From the NCBI GenBank assembly GCA_012735435.1, contig JAAYHH010000038.1:1-39643 (forward strand): a stretch of 39,643 bases of DNA, in the 5' to 3' direction. The position numbers and the translations under genes were made by a program. Below the pieces are notes generated by a model that saw only the letters and a program-made list of their open reading frames with translations, was not told where the DNA came from and did no database searches. Positions 1-8,680 of the stretch are shown in pieces. Source of the stretch: Bacillota bacterium. GTDB taxonomy: Bacteria > Bacillota > Limnochordia > DTU087. Within the stretch, counting starts at the first letter, position 1. Each line of letters begins with the position of its first letter.

Positions 1-126
1 CAGCAGCCCCCGACTGGGCGTCAGCGGCCACCACCAGAGACTTCATCGATGTGCCAGTGACGGATTTTTAGGCCCGTCTTCGAAAACGGGTGTATCGACT
101 AGGATACTGCGCCACCTATCTCATTT
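1..126 (-). ncRNA. ole: 5' portion of a structured noncoding RNA, candidate OLE RNA (truncated by window edge)
   Basis: No long ORF. Lies downstream of ispA on the same strand, the position known for OLE RNA (ispA-ole-oapA-dxs type operons). Preceded by a consensus promoter. Multiple helices: ggtg/cacc plus tatc/gata (89-116), cccgtctt/aaaacggg-type hairpin (73-90), tgacg/cgtca with inner gcc/ggc (19-62). The family call rests mostly on synteny. Confidence 0.5.
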
Positions 127-132
127 GCAATA

Positions 133-161
133 ATTATAGCACAATATCCAAGCCTGCTCAA
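133..161 (-). promoter_or_regulatory. SigA-type promoter: TTGAGC - 17 nt - TATAAT with extended TGn -10
   Basis: Minus strand reads TTGAGC(161-156) AGGCTTGGATATTGTGC TATAAT(138-133). Perfect -10, TGC immediately upstream, 17-nt spacer. Confidence 0.75.
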
Positions 162-217
162 GGCGGCCCCTGAGCCCCATCAGGCTCCTAATCGAAGTCC
201 ACGGGCAGCCCGGATAG

Positions 218-1144
218 TTAGTGGTCCCGCTGAACTATATATTCTGCTAGACTGCCCAGGACTTCACTGCCGGAAAGACCAGCAACTGCCTCCTTGGCTT
301 CCTCCATAGCTTTAACGGCCAAAGCCCGGGCCCCTTCCAATCCGTATAGGGAGACATAAGTAACTTTTCCTTGCTCTGCATCACTGCCGACCTTCTTGCC
401 AAGTTTGGCCTCATCCCCCACCACATCGAGGATATCATCGGTGATCTGGAAACACAGGCCGAAACAGTCGGCATAACGGGTTACTGCAGCAAGTTCTTCC
501 TCACTGGCTCCCCCCAGCAGTGCTCCACATCGAACCACCGCCCGAAACAGGGCGCCGGTCTTGTGGGTATGGATATACTTTAAGGTCTCTTCGGATATCT
601 GCTTACCTTCTGAGTCCAAATCCACTGCTTGTCCACCGATTAAGCCTCGGCTGCCCCCAGCGTGGGCCATCTCCCTCACGATGGTGACCACCACTTCCAC
701 CGGCACCCCCAGATCTGCAAGCTGACCCAGCAAGGCAAAGCTTTCGGTCAGAAGGGCGTCACCGGCCAGCACCGCCACTGCTTCACCGAAAACCTTGTGG
801 TTAGAGGGCTTTCCCCGGCGAAAGTCATCATCATCCATACAGGGCAAGTCATCATGGATCAGGGAATATGCATGGAGCATCTCCACTGCCGCGGCCAGCC
901 GGTAGGCTGCAGGCCGCACCTGGGGAAAGCGGTCTTTAGCTGCCACCTCCGCCGATGCCACTGCCAAAAGCCCCCGCAGCCGCTTTCCGCCTCCAAGGGT
1001 GCTGTACCGCATTGCCTGATGCAGCTTTTCCGGATAGGCATCATCAGGCGGCAGGCACTGGTCCAATTCCCTTTCAATGGCTGGCAGATGCTCTGCCATA
1101 AATTTCTCTAATGTCATAGGCTTAAACTCCTTCATCATCAGCAT
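218..1144 (-). CDS. ispA: Farnesyl/geranyl diphosphate synthase (polyprenyl synthetase)
   Basis: DDLPCMDDDDFRRGKPSNHKVFG and FQITDDILDV aspartate-rich motifs; next to xseB. The actual start may be MTLEKFM or an upstream in-frame codon. Confidence 0.95.
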   Translation of the reverse strand: MLMMKEFKPMTLEKFMAEHLPAIERELDQCLPPDDAYPEKLHQAMRYSTLGGGKRLRGLLAVASAEVAAKDRFPQVRPAAYRLAAAVEMLHAYSLIHDDLPCMDDDDFRRGKPSNHKVFGEAVAVLAGDALLTESFALLGQLADLGVPVEVVVTIVREMAHAGGSRGLIGGQAVDLDSEGKQISEETLKYIHTHKTGALFRAVVRCGALLGGASEEELAAVTRYADCFGLCFQITDDILDVVGDEAKLGKKVGSDAEQGKVTYVSLYGLEGARALAVKAMEEAKEAVAGLSGSEVLGSLAEYIVQRDH

Positions 1145-1379
1145 CTAGATTTAGCGGGACAATGCTCGGTTCGCCCTCCTCAGTGACCACCAGCTTGGCT
1201 ATGCGAGCCTCGGCTGTGTCCAGCTGTTTGGAACACCGGCGAACCAGCTGTACTCCCTCTTCAAAAAGGGAAAGGGAATCCTCTAGGGAAACATCTCCCT
1301 TCTCCAATACCTTAATAATCTGCTCCAACCGGGCAAAATTTTCCTCAAAGGTCTTCTTCTCATCCACCTCAATCGACAC
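1122..1379 (-). CDS. xseB: Exodeoxyribonuclease VII small subunit
   Basis: FEENFARLEQIIKVLEKGDVSLEDSLSLFEEGVQL signature; adjacent to xseA. Confidence 0.95.
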   Translation of the reverse strand: MSIEVDEKKTFEENFARLEQIIKVLEKGDVSLEDSLSLFEEGVQLVRRCSKQLDTAEARIAKLVVTEEGEPSIVPLNLDADDEGV

Positions 1380-2676
1380 CTACTTCCCCAACTCCAGGTT
1401 CTTTCTCCCGCTGCCCGCAGCTGCCTTGATGGACCTCTTCCACCCTGGTTCTCAGACTACCGTCCTTAAGCAAGACTTCCAGCTCTTGGCCGACCTCCCC
1501 TTGGGCTGCTGAAACCACAGGTTTACCCGTCTTCCCATCCCGGGCAATGGCATAGCCCCTGCCCAACACAGAGAGGGGACTGAGGCTATCCAGCCGCTGT
1601 GCAGCAAGATGCAGCTCCCGCCTTTCCTTAGTTACCTTGCGCTCCACCGCCTGCTCCATCCTCTGGGCAAGCTCATCGAGCCGCTGTCTTCTTTGTCGTA
1701 TTGTATCAACGGGGTTATACCCCTGCAGGATCCGTTCTAAGTGGCCTAGCTGCTCCCGCTTTCGGGATGCATACTGAAGCCAGGTCTGGCGCAGCCGCAT
1801 CTTCAGATCACCTAGACCGGCAAGCAGCTCATCAGCCACCGGCACTGCCAGCTCCGCGGCTCCGGAAGGAGTCGGAGCCCGAAGGTCTGCCGCGAAATCG
1901 CAGATAGTGAAATCTGTTTCATGACCCACCGCTGAGATAACAGGGACCGGAGAAGCCGCCACCGCCCTGGCCACTATCTCTTCATTGAAGGGCCAAAGAT
2001 CCTCTATAGACCCGCCACCCCGCCCTACAATGATTACATCAACATCACCCCACCGGACCAGTGTCTCCAGGCCGGCAACGATGCTGGCTGCCGCACCTTT
2101 GCCCTGGACCAGGGCAGGCGCAACTAATATTTCGACACTGGGCATGCGGCGGTGCAAGATGGTGATGATATCTCTGATGGCGGCCCCGGTGGGGGAGGTA
2201 ACCACACCTATCCGCCTAGGCAGGAAAGGAATCGGTCTTTTTCTTTCTTCATCAAACAGCCCCTCGGCCTTGAGCTTCTCTTTAAGCTGCTGAAAGGCAA
2301 GGTGCAGATCCCCTACACCCCGGGGTTCCAAATACTGCACATAAAGCTGATATACTCCACCGGTCTCGTAGATGCCGATGGAGCCTGTAGCATATACCTC
2401 CAAGCCGTCCTGGGGGCGAAACCGCAGGCGGCTTGCGAAACTACGGAACATGACGCACCTGATGCTGCTTTCGGCATCTTTGAGCACAAAATACATATGA
2501 CCCGAGCTGTGGTGCTTGAAATTGGATATCTCACCACAAACGGTGACATATTGAAACAGCGGCTCTTCTTCTAGACACCGCTTCAGCAAACGGGTAATTT
2601 CTGTAACGGAATATACCGGAGGACCCGACGTCACCGGCTCTATTTTCCCAAATGACATTTGCGGCATTGACTTCAC
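1369..2676 (-). CDS. xseA: Exodeoxyribonuclease VII large subunit
   Basis: VTEITRLLK...VCGEISNFKHHSSGHMYFVLKD; GRGGGSIEDLWPFNEE; SAVGHETDFTICDFAADLRAPTPS. Confidence 0.97.
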   Translation of the reverse strand: MKSMPQMSFGKIEPVTSGPPVYSVTEITRLLKRCLEEEPLFQYVTVCGEISNFKHHSSGHMYFVLKDAESSIRCVMFRSFASRLRFRPQDGLEVYATGSIGIYETGGVYQLYVQYLEPRGVGDLHLAFQQLKEKLKAEGLFDEERKRPIPFLPRRIGVVTSPTGAAIRDIITILHRRMPSVEILVAPALVQGKGAAASIVAGLETLVRWGDVDVIIVGRGGGSIEDLWPFNEEIVARAVAASPVPVISAVGHETDFTICDFAADLRAPTPSGAAELAVPVADELLAGLGDLKMRLRQTWLQYASRKREQLGHLERILQGYNPVDTIRQRRQRLDELAQRMEQAVERKVTKERRELHLAAQRLDSLSPLSVLGRGYAIARDGKTGKPVVSAAQGEVGQELEVLLKDGSLRTRVEEVHQGSCGQREKEPGVGEVGVD

Positions 2677-2728
2677 CAGCTAATCCCTTCTCCGTCAAAG
2701 GTCTATTCCCTGCCCATATTCTCAATGG

Positions 2729-2755
2729 AAAAGGGCCGGCCCATGATGCCGACCC
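2729..2755 (-). terminator. Terminator-like hairpin downstream of the 52-aa ORF
   Basis: Minus strand GGGTCGGC-ATCATGG-GCCGGCCC-TTTTCC: 8-bp stem (one G-U) followed by a short U-run. Confidence 0.55.
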
Positions 2756-2786
2756 AACCCCAAAATTACCAGCCGGGCACCTGCTT

Positions 2787-2945
2787 TCAGTTGGCAGCCT
2801 CGCCGGTATTTTCGCCCCGCTTAGCCCAAAGCTCGGCGAGATAACCCACGATCAGCCCGATGATGACCCAAAGCCAGTAGCCCGGAGCCACAAAATGTCC
2901 TACCAAGAGGCCGATGACGGCACCGATGAGCAGTTTCCACCACAT
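2787..2945 (-). CDS. Small membrane protein, 52 aa (MWWKLLIGAVIGLLVGHFVAPGYWLWVIIGLIVGYLAELWAKRGENTGEAAN)
   Basis: Manual translation of the minus strand; absent from the ORF track (below its size cutoff). SD-like AGGGGAGG ~10 nt upstream of ATG; two hydrophobic segments; terminator-like hairpin downstream. Confidence 0.7.
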   Translation of the reverse strand: MWWKLLIGAVIGLLVGHFVAPGYWLWVIIGLIVGYLAELWAKRGENTGEAAN

Positions 2946-3050
2946 TTTGCATAGACCTCCCCTACCGTTTGCCCCGATATTCCTGCATCCAGTAGGAGTC
3001 TATGCACCGCTGTCTCACTTAATAACTGAATCTTTGCCTCTCAGCCGGGC

Positions 3051-4049
3051 CTAGTTTGCTTGCTGAAGGGCTCGCCATCGGCCGTAGGCCGCAACCCCCA
3101 CGGCATTATCGCTGCTGAGGCGGCTGGGGGCAAAGGTAATGCTGATGCCGGCTTTCCCCAGCTCCCCGGAAAGATACTGCCGCAGATACTGATTGGCTGC
3201 AACGCCGCCAACCATAAGAACCACACTCAATCCCGAAGCTTCCGTTGCAGCCTTGATCAGCTTGGCACAACTCTCTGCTATGCAAATCTCCACTCCCTGG
3301 GCTACAGCCGCCGGATGGGCGCCGGCCTCCAGCAGCCGGAGCGCGGCAGTCTCAGGGCCGGAGAAATTCACATTGATTCCCTTGACTGAAACAGCCAAAG
3401 GAACAGGAGATATCCCCTGCTGCCTCCCTGTCTTGGCTAGTTTCTCCAAATGGGGACCTGCAGGAAAGGATAACCCCAGCTTGACTCCGATGCGGTCAAT
3501 CAGCTGACCAGCGTGAATATCAAGGCTGCCGCCTAAGATCTGGATCTTAACACCTTCATCGTAGTCTTCGCCGGGCTCCTCCAGCCGTACAGAGACAACC
3601 TCAGTGGTGCCGCCGGAAAGATGGACCGCCAAGAAGTCCTGCTCCATCGGCTGCCCACTACTCTCCATGCCAAACAGCCCAGCCCAGATATGCCCTGCTT
3701 GGTGACTGGTAAGATACAATGGCACATCCCAAGCTAGAGCCAAAGCCCGGGCCATTCCTTCCCCCGTCTTAAAGACCGGCATGTAGGAACCGGCAGCTGA
3801 CCTCGGCTTGCTGCTGACTGCAACCCCGGTGACATCCCCCCGGGGAAGCACCTCCTCTAGAAGCTGCGGCAGATTTCTTACATGCTGAAAAACCGCCTCA
3901 GCCTGGCGCAGGCCCCTTTTTCCCTGGGGCACCTCCAGCAGCAGACGGCGGTCAGCCAAAAGCTCTCTACCAGCAATGAGTGCCACTGAGGTTGTGTAGC
4001 AGCTGGTATCAATACCCAGTATGACAGGATGTCTAGCTTCTTGCTGCAA
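3051..4049 (-). CDS. TsaD/Kae1-like (peptidase M22, glycoprotease) paralogue
   Basis: ILGIDTSCYTTSVALI N-terminal ASKHA motif; SHQAGHIWAG (HxxxH) and SSDNAVGVAAYG (C-terminal Asp). Lacks the canonical GVVPEIASRAHVE region, so probably not the housekeeping tsaD. Confidence 0.8.
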   Translation of the reverse strand: MQQEARHPVILGIDTSCYTTSVALIAGRELLADRRLLLEVPQGKRGLRQAEAVFQHVRNLPQLLEEVLPRGDVTGVAVSSKPRSAAGSYMPVFKTGEGMARALALAWDVPLYLTSHQAGHIWAGLFGMESSGQPMEQDFLAVHLSGGTTEVVSVRLEEPGEDYDEGVKIQILGGSLDIHAGQLIDRIGVKLGLSFPAGPHLEKLAKTGRQQGISPVPLAVSVKGINVNFSGPETAALRLLEAGAHPAAVAQGVEICIAESCAKLIKAATEASGLSVVLMVGGVAANQYLRQYLSGELGKAGISITFAPSRLSSDNAVGVAAYGRWRALQQAN

Positions 4050-4057
4050 CAGTTCCT

Positions 4058-4516
4058 CTACCCTTCACTATCATCGTCTAGGTTCTGCTCCCGGGCAAAG
4101 CGGCCGAGGATTCCGTTAACAAACCGGCCGGAATCATCATTGGCAAAAGTCTTGGCTATCTCTACAGCCTCGTTGATGGTCACTCCCACCGGAATATCCT
4201 GCAGATACATCAACTCAAAGAGTGCCATCCTGAGCAGGTTGCGTTCTACGTTGCCCAACCGTTTGATGTCCCAATCAACGGTATGCTCAGCGATGAGCTT
4301 ATCAATGAGCTCTAGATTGGCCAACACCCCGGTTACCAGTTCACGGCAGAACTTCTCGCCGGCATCATTCAAATCATTGAGGGTAACCACGTAGGTGACG
4401 GCATCTTCTACTTCAGCTCTTCCAACATCTATCTGGAAAAGCGCTTGTAAAGCTGCCTCCCTTGCTTTTCTCCTTTGCATAATCTCACTCTCTATACAAT
4501 CTCCATAGTCAACCAA
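4058..4516 (-). CDS. nusB: Transcription antitermination factor NusB
   Basis: RRKAREAALQALFQIDV ... ERNLLRMALFELMYLQDIPVGVTINEAVEIAKTFANDDSGRFVNGILG. Confidence 0.95.
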   Translation of the reverse strand: MVDYGDCIESEIMQRRKAREAALQALFQIDVGRAEVEDAVTYVVTLNDLNDAGEKFCRELVTGVLANLELIDKLIAEHTVDWDIKRLGNVERNLLRMALFELMYLQDIPVGVTINEAVEIAKTFANDDSGRFVNGILGRFAREQNLDDDSEG

Positions 4517-4519
4517 CTG

Positions 4520-4768
4520 TTACCGCCTTCTACTAGAAGTAAAGAAGCCGGCAACCAAATTTCTCAAGCCGCCCTCGTGATCTGCACTGGCTCCCACCAT
4601 GTATCCCACAGCCAGACACAGCAGCAGGAAGACGGCCTTGAAGAATCCATATTGGAGGGTCAGCCAGCCCAGCAGTATCCCGGCAGCTGTACCCAAGATC
4701 TTGCCTTTATTGGCCATGAGCCAAGCCAACAGGTCATCCTGGCGTCCATCCACAGTACCACACCCCAT
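4520..4768 (-). CDS. DUF2273 small membrane protein
   Basis: WLMANKGKILGTAAGILLGWLTLQYGFFKAVFLLLCLAVGYMVG; next to AmaP and Asp23 genes. Confidence 0.85.
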   Translation of the reverse strand: MGCGTVDGRQDDLLAWLMANKGKILGTAAGILLGWLTLQYGFFKAVFLLLCLAVGYMVGASADHEGGLRNLVAGFFTSSRRR

Positions 4769-4792
4769 CCGCTTCTTTCCAATGGAGCCTTA

Positions 4793-5326
4793 TCAGTCGA
4801 TCTTTGCCTTCGGTTCCGGGCGTACATCTCTGACCTCCACCATGACCCGGTGTACTGGGCAGCCGATGGTTTCACTGAGATAATCCCGTATTTGGCTCTG
4901 CACCTGTGCAGCCAGGGTGGGAATACTGCGTTCGGGTACCACCTGTACCACCACCCGTATGTCCAGCCCCTCTGGAACAACCTTTATCACCGGAGAAAGG
5001 TCCCGGATACCAGGGATTTCCCGGGCCGCTCTCTGTACCAAATTGGCAACAGCCTTCAGGGAGATCTCAACCTGACCCAGCTCTGTCTCCTGGACGATGG
5101 CCTGTTCTTCACGGCCGTTCTTGGAAAACACAGCCATGAGATACAACCCGCCCAGCAGTAAGGCTGCCCCCAGTACAGCTCCCTCAACCTGTGCATCCTG
5201 CATGGACAAGAGCCAGGTAAACAAGGGTCTTCCCTGCCAGCCCAGCACAAAGGCAAACAGCCCGACACCGCTGGCCAACAAAAGAAGAGAGACCAGGAGG
5301 ATTACCAATCTTTCCAGCCACTTCAC
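4793..5326 (-). CDS. amaP: Alkaline shock response membrane anchor protein AmaP
   Basis: Two N-terminal TM segments then an Asp23-like domain (ISLKAVANLVQRAAREIPGIRDLSPVIKV); context. Confidence 0.8.
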   Translation of the reverse strand: MKWLERLVILLVSLLLLASGVGLFAFVLGWQGRPLFTWLLSMQDAQVEGAVLGAALLLGGLYLMAVFSKNGREEQAIVQETELGQVEISLKAVANLVQRAAREIPGIRDLSPVIKVVPEGLDIRVVVQVVPERSIPTLAAQVQSQIRDYLSETIGCPVHRVMVEVRDVRPEPKAKID

Positions 5327-5359
5327 ATCATCTGCCCCCCAACTAAAGGCTCCATTCTA

Positions 5360-5752
5360 TCACCGCACCCGGGGCTGTTCCTCCACCCGCTCCTCTGCTT
5401 GGGGGAAATTCACACCCTGTACGTGGACATTCACCTCTACAACTTCCAGGCCTGTCATCCCTTCAATGGCCCGCTTGACGTTTTCCTGAATCTTCCAGGC
5501 AACATCGGGAATGCGGACTCCATACTCTACCACCACAAACAAGTCGATGGCAGCCTGCTCTTCCCCCACTTCCACCTTTACACCTTTGGAGAGGTTGCGC
5601 CTTCCCAGCATCTCGGCAATGCCGCCGGCAAGACCGCCGCTCATCCCGGCAACGCCCTCTACTTCCGTGGCAGCAAGCCCAGCAATCACTCCCACCACTT
5701 CATTGGCAATCCTAAGTTCTCCCAGTTCAGTTCTCTCTTTGGTCTCCGGCAT
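5360..5752 (-). CDS. Asp23/Gls24 family envelope stress response protein
   Basis: GELRIANEVVGVIAGLAATEVEGVAGMSGG ... GVKVEVGEEQAAIDLFVVVEYG. Confidence 0.93.
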   Translation of the reverse strand: MPETKERTELGELRIANEVVGVIAGLAATEVEGVAGMSGGLAGGIAEMLGRRNLSKGVKVEVGEEQAAIDLFVVVEYGVRIPDVAWKIQENVKRAIEGMTGLEVVEVNVHVQGVNFPQAEERVEEQPRVR

Positions 5753-5822
5753 AATTCGTGGTCACCTCACTACCCTAAATTCCATCACATGGAGCACTGT
5801 TCAACATCAGCCAGCTTGAGAT

Positions 5823-7172
5823 CTATTTACGGGCCATGAACTCTTCTTCAATATATTTAGTATGAAATCTGCCGCTTCTAAACCCTTCATCCCGCAAGAG
5901 CTCCAGGTGAAACGGTATGGAAGTAGCAATGCCTTCAATCACCATTTCCGACAAAGCAGCCTCCATCCGTCCGATGGCTTCATCCCGATCGCGCCCCCAC
6001 GCGATTACCTTGGCAATCATGGGATCATAGAAGGGGGATACTTCCCAGCCCTGATAGATACTGCTGTCAACCCGGATCCCCATCCCTCCAGGGGCGTGAT
6101 AGGCACTGATCAGGCCCGGTGAGGGGATGAATCCGGCTTCGGGATTTTCAGCATTGATGCGGCATTCAATGGCATGGCCCCGGAGTGTGATATCCTCTTG
6201 ACCAAAGGAAAGTTTTGCTCCTGCAGCAATGCGCAGCTGCTCCTTGACCAGGTCGATACCGGTAATCATCTCAGTCACCGGATGCTCAACTTGGATGCGG
6301 GTGTTCATCTCCATAAAATAGAAATTGCCATCCCGGTCAACCAAGAACTCGACAGTACCGGTACTAATATAGTCAACAGCCCTAGCCCCCGCTACCGCAG
6401 CCTCCCCCATAGCCTGCCGCATCTTGGGTGTGATGGCGACACACGGCGCTTCTTCTAAAATCTTCTGCTGACGACGCTGCAGTGAACACTCCCGCTCACC
6501 TAGATGAATCACATTACCGTACTTGTCGGCAATAATCTGGATCTCCACATGGCGGGGCTTGTCGATGAATTTCTCAATATACACTTCTCCATTGCCGAAG
6601 GTAGCATCAGCCTCTGCCCTGGCCAGGTTCAAAGCCCTGAGCAAGTTCTCTTGACAGTGGACCACCCGCATCCCCTTGCCGCCGCCGCCGGCACATGCCT
6701 TGACAATCACCGGGTAGCCTATTGCCCTGGCGATCTCAACGGCATCACCGTCAGACTCCACCGGCCCATCACTGCCGGGGATTACCGGCACACCCGCTGC
6801 CTCCATGGCCTTCTTGGCAGCTGCTTTATCTCCCATGGATTCAATGGTAGAGGGCTTTGGCCCGATAAACTCTATCCCGTGATCTTCACAAATCTCGGCA
6901 AAGCGCGCCCTTTCAGCAAGATACCCATAACCTGGGTGAATGGCCTCTGCTCCCGTGAGCAAAGCAGCACTCATGATATTAGGTATATTAAGATAGCTTC
7001 TCGCGGAACTAGCCGGCCCTACACATACAGCCTCATCAGCAAGTCTTACATGCAGTGCTGCCGCATCTGCTTCTGAATAGATGGCGACTGTACGAATACC
7101 CAGCTCCTTGCAGGCCCGGATGATTCGTACAGCGATTTCACCACGATTGGCAACCAATATTTTCGAAAACAA
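5823..7172 (-). CDS. accC: Acetyl-CoA carboxylase biotin carboxylase subunit
   Basis: MFSKILVANRGEIAVRIIRACKELGI; KACAGGGGKGMRVV; FYFMEMNTRIQVEHPVTEMITGIDLVKEQ. Confidence 0.97.
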   Translation of the reverse strand: MFSKILVANRGEIAVRIIRACKELGIRTVAIYSEADAAALHVRLADEAVCVGPASSARSYLNIPNIMSAALLTGAEAIHPGYGYLAERARFAEICEDHGIEFIGPKPSTIESMGDKAAAKKAMEAAGVPVIPGSDGPVESDGDAVEIARAIGYPVIVKACAGGGGKGMRVVHCQENLLRALNLARAEADATFGNGEVYIEKFIDKPRHVEIQIIADKYGNVIHLGERECSLQRRQQKILEEAPCVAITPKMRQAMGEAAVAGARAVDYISTGTVEFLVDRDGNFYFMEMNTRIQVEHPVTEMITGIDLVKEQLRIAAGAKLSFGQEDITLRGHAIECRINAENPEAGFIPSPGLISAYHAPGGMGIRVDSSIYQGWEVSPFYDPMIAKVIAWGRDRDEAIGRMEAALSEMVIEGIATSIPFHLELLRDEGFRSGRFHTKYIEEEFMARK

Positions 7173-7209
7173 AGCATAGTCCTCCCCCAGCGGCTCACGC
7201 CAGTATCTC

Positions 7210-7656
7210 TTAGATTTGCTCGATTACGAACAGCGGCTGGCCGTATTCCACTGGTTGGGCATTCTCCGCCAAGATCTCAACTATCCGACCGCTCACTTCC
7301 GATTCGATCTCATTCATGAGCTTCATCGCCTCAATAATACACAGGGGCTGGCCAACTTCAACGATACTGCCTACCTCCACATAGGGTTCGGCGTCGGGTG
7401 CAGGAGCCCGATAAAAGGTGCCCACCATCGGTGCTTCGATGGTGACAAGGCCCTCAGCCGCCTTATGGGCTACTTCCTGTCCTTTGTCAGTGTCCCCATC
7501 GGTTAATTGGGCAGTTTCTACTCCAGGTCCCGGATAAGCTGAACCTGAACCCGGGGCCGCTTTCTTGAGAACAAGCCGGGAACCGTTATCCTCCCAGACC
7601 AGCTCTACCAAGTCACTGTCTTGTACTGCTTGGATCAGCATCTGTATATCTTCCAT
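7210..7656 (-). CDS. accB: Acetyl-CoA carboxylase biotin carboxyl carrier protein
   Basis: [28 protein letters not shown] and biotinylation motif [13 protein letters not shown]. Track ORF runs to 7791; the likely start is ATG at 7656 or GTG at 7662. Confidence 0.95.
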   Translation of the reverse strand: MEDIQMLIQAVQDSDLVELVWEDNGSRLVLKKAAPGSGSAYPGPGVETAQLTDGDTDKGQEVAHKAAEGLVTIEAPMVGTFYRAPAPDAEPYVEVGSIVEVGQPLCIIEAMKLMNEIESEVSGRIVEILAENAQPVEYGQPLFVIEQI

Positions 7657-7852
7657 CTTCACAGGCAACAACCATCCTTTTCCAACCGGAACTAGCCCAC
7701 CTTTACTCGTTAGCTTTCCCATCAACTGCCAACTGATACCTGCCCCTGCCGGCCGGTTAGAGAAAGCCATGGGAGACCATATGCCGTTCACATTTCATTT
7801 CTAGGTTTTTGTTTCCATTCCTGCTTCCGGCTGCAAAAAGCGGATTAGGCCT

Positions 7853-8680
7853 TTAGCTGCGCTGGTCGATGATCCTGATCTTCTCCAGGGACATCCCGGT
7901 CATTCCACTCACAGTATCTCCAATGCGGGTAGCTTCTTCTTCTGTCAGAACGGTATCCACCATCACTGTAACTCCACTTTCACTTAATACCACAACAGCA
8001 TCGGGCAGTCCCTGGGCCATCAGCAGCCCTTCCAATTCCATTTCCACCTCTGAACCCGCCATGATGGAGAGGAGCCGTTCCTGGGCCGCTATCCTCTGCT
8101 CTTCCGAGCTGGATGAATCGGTAATAATCCCCTGCAGCGTCTCCAGCTGCCGGGACCGGCTCCGGTCCCTTTCCCACCGAAATTCTGAGAAGCTATCCCG
8201 CCTGCTCAAGGGCTGTACAGATACGGTCAAGGTTCCGGAAGTGGGTACGGCTAAGGTGAAGTCCTCCCCGTAAATTGGATTGACAGGCAAATACTCATCA
8301 ATGAGTTCGCCGCCAACGATGGTAAACTGTCCCGTTCCGGCGGGAGCTGGTGCAAAACCGCCGCTGAGATCAAGCCCTAGACTTTCTACAGGTTCCGCCG
8401 GCTCATCAAGGCTTTCTTCCAGCTCTTTAATCTCGCCCTCAGGACCCTTTTCAATCTTGTCAGTACCGGGCGTCTTCATCCCGTTTTCCGCAGGTTCACC
8501 GGCTCCTTTTCGAGGCATCCACTTGGGCCAAAGGACGATGCCGCCGCTGGGAAGGCTAGTATCTAAGTCTAGGCTGTTCCATACTAGCCATAGAACGCAA
8601 GCTGCCGCCAAGATGATCAAGACTCCCCTGAGCAGTGTCTTGCCGGAGATTACGTAGAACATAGCAATACCCCCAATCAC
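7853..8680 (-). CDS. spoIIIAH: Stage III sporulation protein AH
   Basis: N-terminal TM; C-terminal TVMVDTVLTEEEATRIGDTVSGMTGMSLEKIRI; last gene of the spoIIIA cluster. Confidence 0.85.
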   Translation of the reverse strand: MIGGIAMFYVISGKTLLRGVLIILAAACVLWLVWNSLDLDTSLPSGGIVLWPKWMPRKGAGEPAENGMKTPGTDKIEKGPEGEIKELEESLDEPAEPVESLGLDLSGGFAPAPAGTGQFTIVGGELIDEYLPVNPIYGEDFTLAVPTSGTLTVSVQPLSRRDSFSEFRWERDRSRSRQLETLQGIITDSSSSEEQRIAAQERLLSIMAGSEVEMELEGLLMAQGLPDAVVVLSESGVTVMVDTVLTEEEATRIGDTVSGMTGMSLEKIRIIDQRS

